From an uncultured Clostridia bacterium (GTDB lineage: Bacteria > Bacillota > Clostridia > Christensenellales > QALW01), in NCBI GenBank assembly GCA_900550765.1, contig URTC01000104.1:1-6374 (forward strand): DNA of 6,374 nucleotides. Direction: 5' to 3'. This document shows positions 6,061-6,374 of this stretch, in pieces. Below the pieces are notes generated by a model. It was not told the DNA's origin and did no database searches. It saw only the letters and a program-made list of their open reading frames with translations. The stretch's first letter is position 1. Each line of letters begins with the position of its first letter. The translations under genes were made by a program, and so were the position numbers.

Positions 6061-6374
6061 GCTTCTTTCGCCTCCTTTACCTGAGAAGAATAAATTTCTC
6101 TGTAAAGCGGAGACTCCCGCAAAAGGCTCTCATGTGTGCCGGAAGCGGCTATCCTTCCATCCTCCAACACCAGAATTTTATCCGCATGGCGTATAGACGC
6201 TGTACGCTGGGAAACAAGAAACACCGTAACACCCTGTAAGGACTTTAATGCCCGGCGCAGAGCCGCATCCGTTGCATAATCCAAAGCAGAGGAACTATCA
6301 TCCAAGATCAAAATCTTTGGCTTTTTTACCAATGCCCGGGCTATCGTCAATCGCTGCCGCTGGCCGCCGGAAAA
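6057..6374 (-). CDS. ABC exporter half-transporter, degenerate-site subunit (TM287-like), partial
   Basis: Only the last 105 codons of this gene are in the window; the start, the membrane domain and Walker A lie beyond the right edge. The visible part opens inside the ABC signature, FSGGQRQR, then LTIARALVKKPKILILDD, the Walker B. Asp replaces the usual catalytic Glu after the Walker B Asp, and the H-loop position reads VSQRTAS with Gln in place of His. Both substitutions are typical of the subunit that contributes the non-hydrolysing ATP site in heterodimeric exporters such as TM287. The frame is open to base 6374; an internal TTG at 6350 is a leucine of the signature helix, not a start. It ends TGA within ATGA, overlapping the start of the second subunit, which implies coupled translation and equal production of the two halves. 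Confidence 0.92.
   Translation of the reverse strand, partial: FSGGQRQRLTIARALVKKPKILILDDSSSALDYATDAALRRALKSLQGVTVFLVSQRTASIRHADKILVLEDGRIAASGTHESLLRESPLYREIYSSQVKEAKEA

Overview
The window looks like chromosomal DNA from a low-to-mid GC Firmicute, most likely an anaerobic Clostridia-type bacterium. The evidence is strong AGGAGG-type ribosome binding sites, tightly packed co-directional genes, an RsiV/DUF3298-type anti-sigma factor of the kind found in clostridia and bacilli, and a TM287/TM288-type heterodimeric ABC exporter. No RNA genes, insertion sequences, CRISPR repeats or integrase genes were seen.

Layout. At the left edge, on the plus strand, is the 3' part of an RpiB-family sugar-phosphate isomerase gene. 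It ends at a strong hairpin terminator at about 438-472. Everything to the right is on the minus strand and converges on that hairpin. Read in the direction of transcription (right to left), there are first two ABC exporter half-transporter genes, the first cut by the window edge, which overlap by 4 bp. Next comes a 199-bp intergenic region with a perfect 15-bp inverted repeat and a -10-like promoter element. Then follow an MBOAT membrane O-acyltransferase, a membrane-anchored SGNH/GDSL-type esterase/transferase, an ECF sigma factor, and an RsiV-like membrane anti-sigma factor. The sigma and anti-sigma genes overlap by 4 bp.

How they may work together. MBOAT plus SGNH pairs (PatA/PatB, AlgI with AlgJ/AlgX) move acyl groups across the membrane and attach them to cell-wall or exopolysaccharide sugars. 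SigV/RsiV is the known lysozyme-responsive sigma/anti-sigma pair, and in Bacillus subtilis it is encoded with oatA, a single-protein peptidoglycan O-acetyltransferase. The main point of interest is that here the same regulator type sits directly downstream of a split MBOAT+SGNH O-acylation module. This suggests a lysozyme- or envelope-stress-linked O-acylation operon with a different enzyme architecture. The functional link is inferred from gene order and family knowledge. The sequence does not prove the acyl acceptor, the inducer or the promoter logic. The ABC exporter pair is probably a separate transcription unit.
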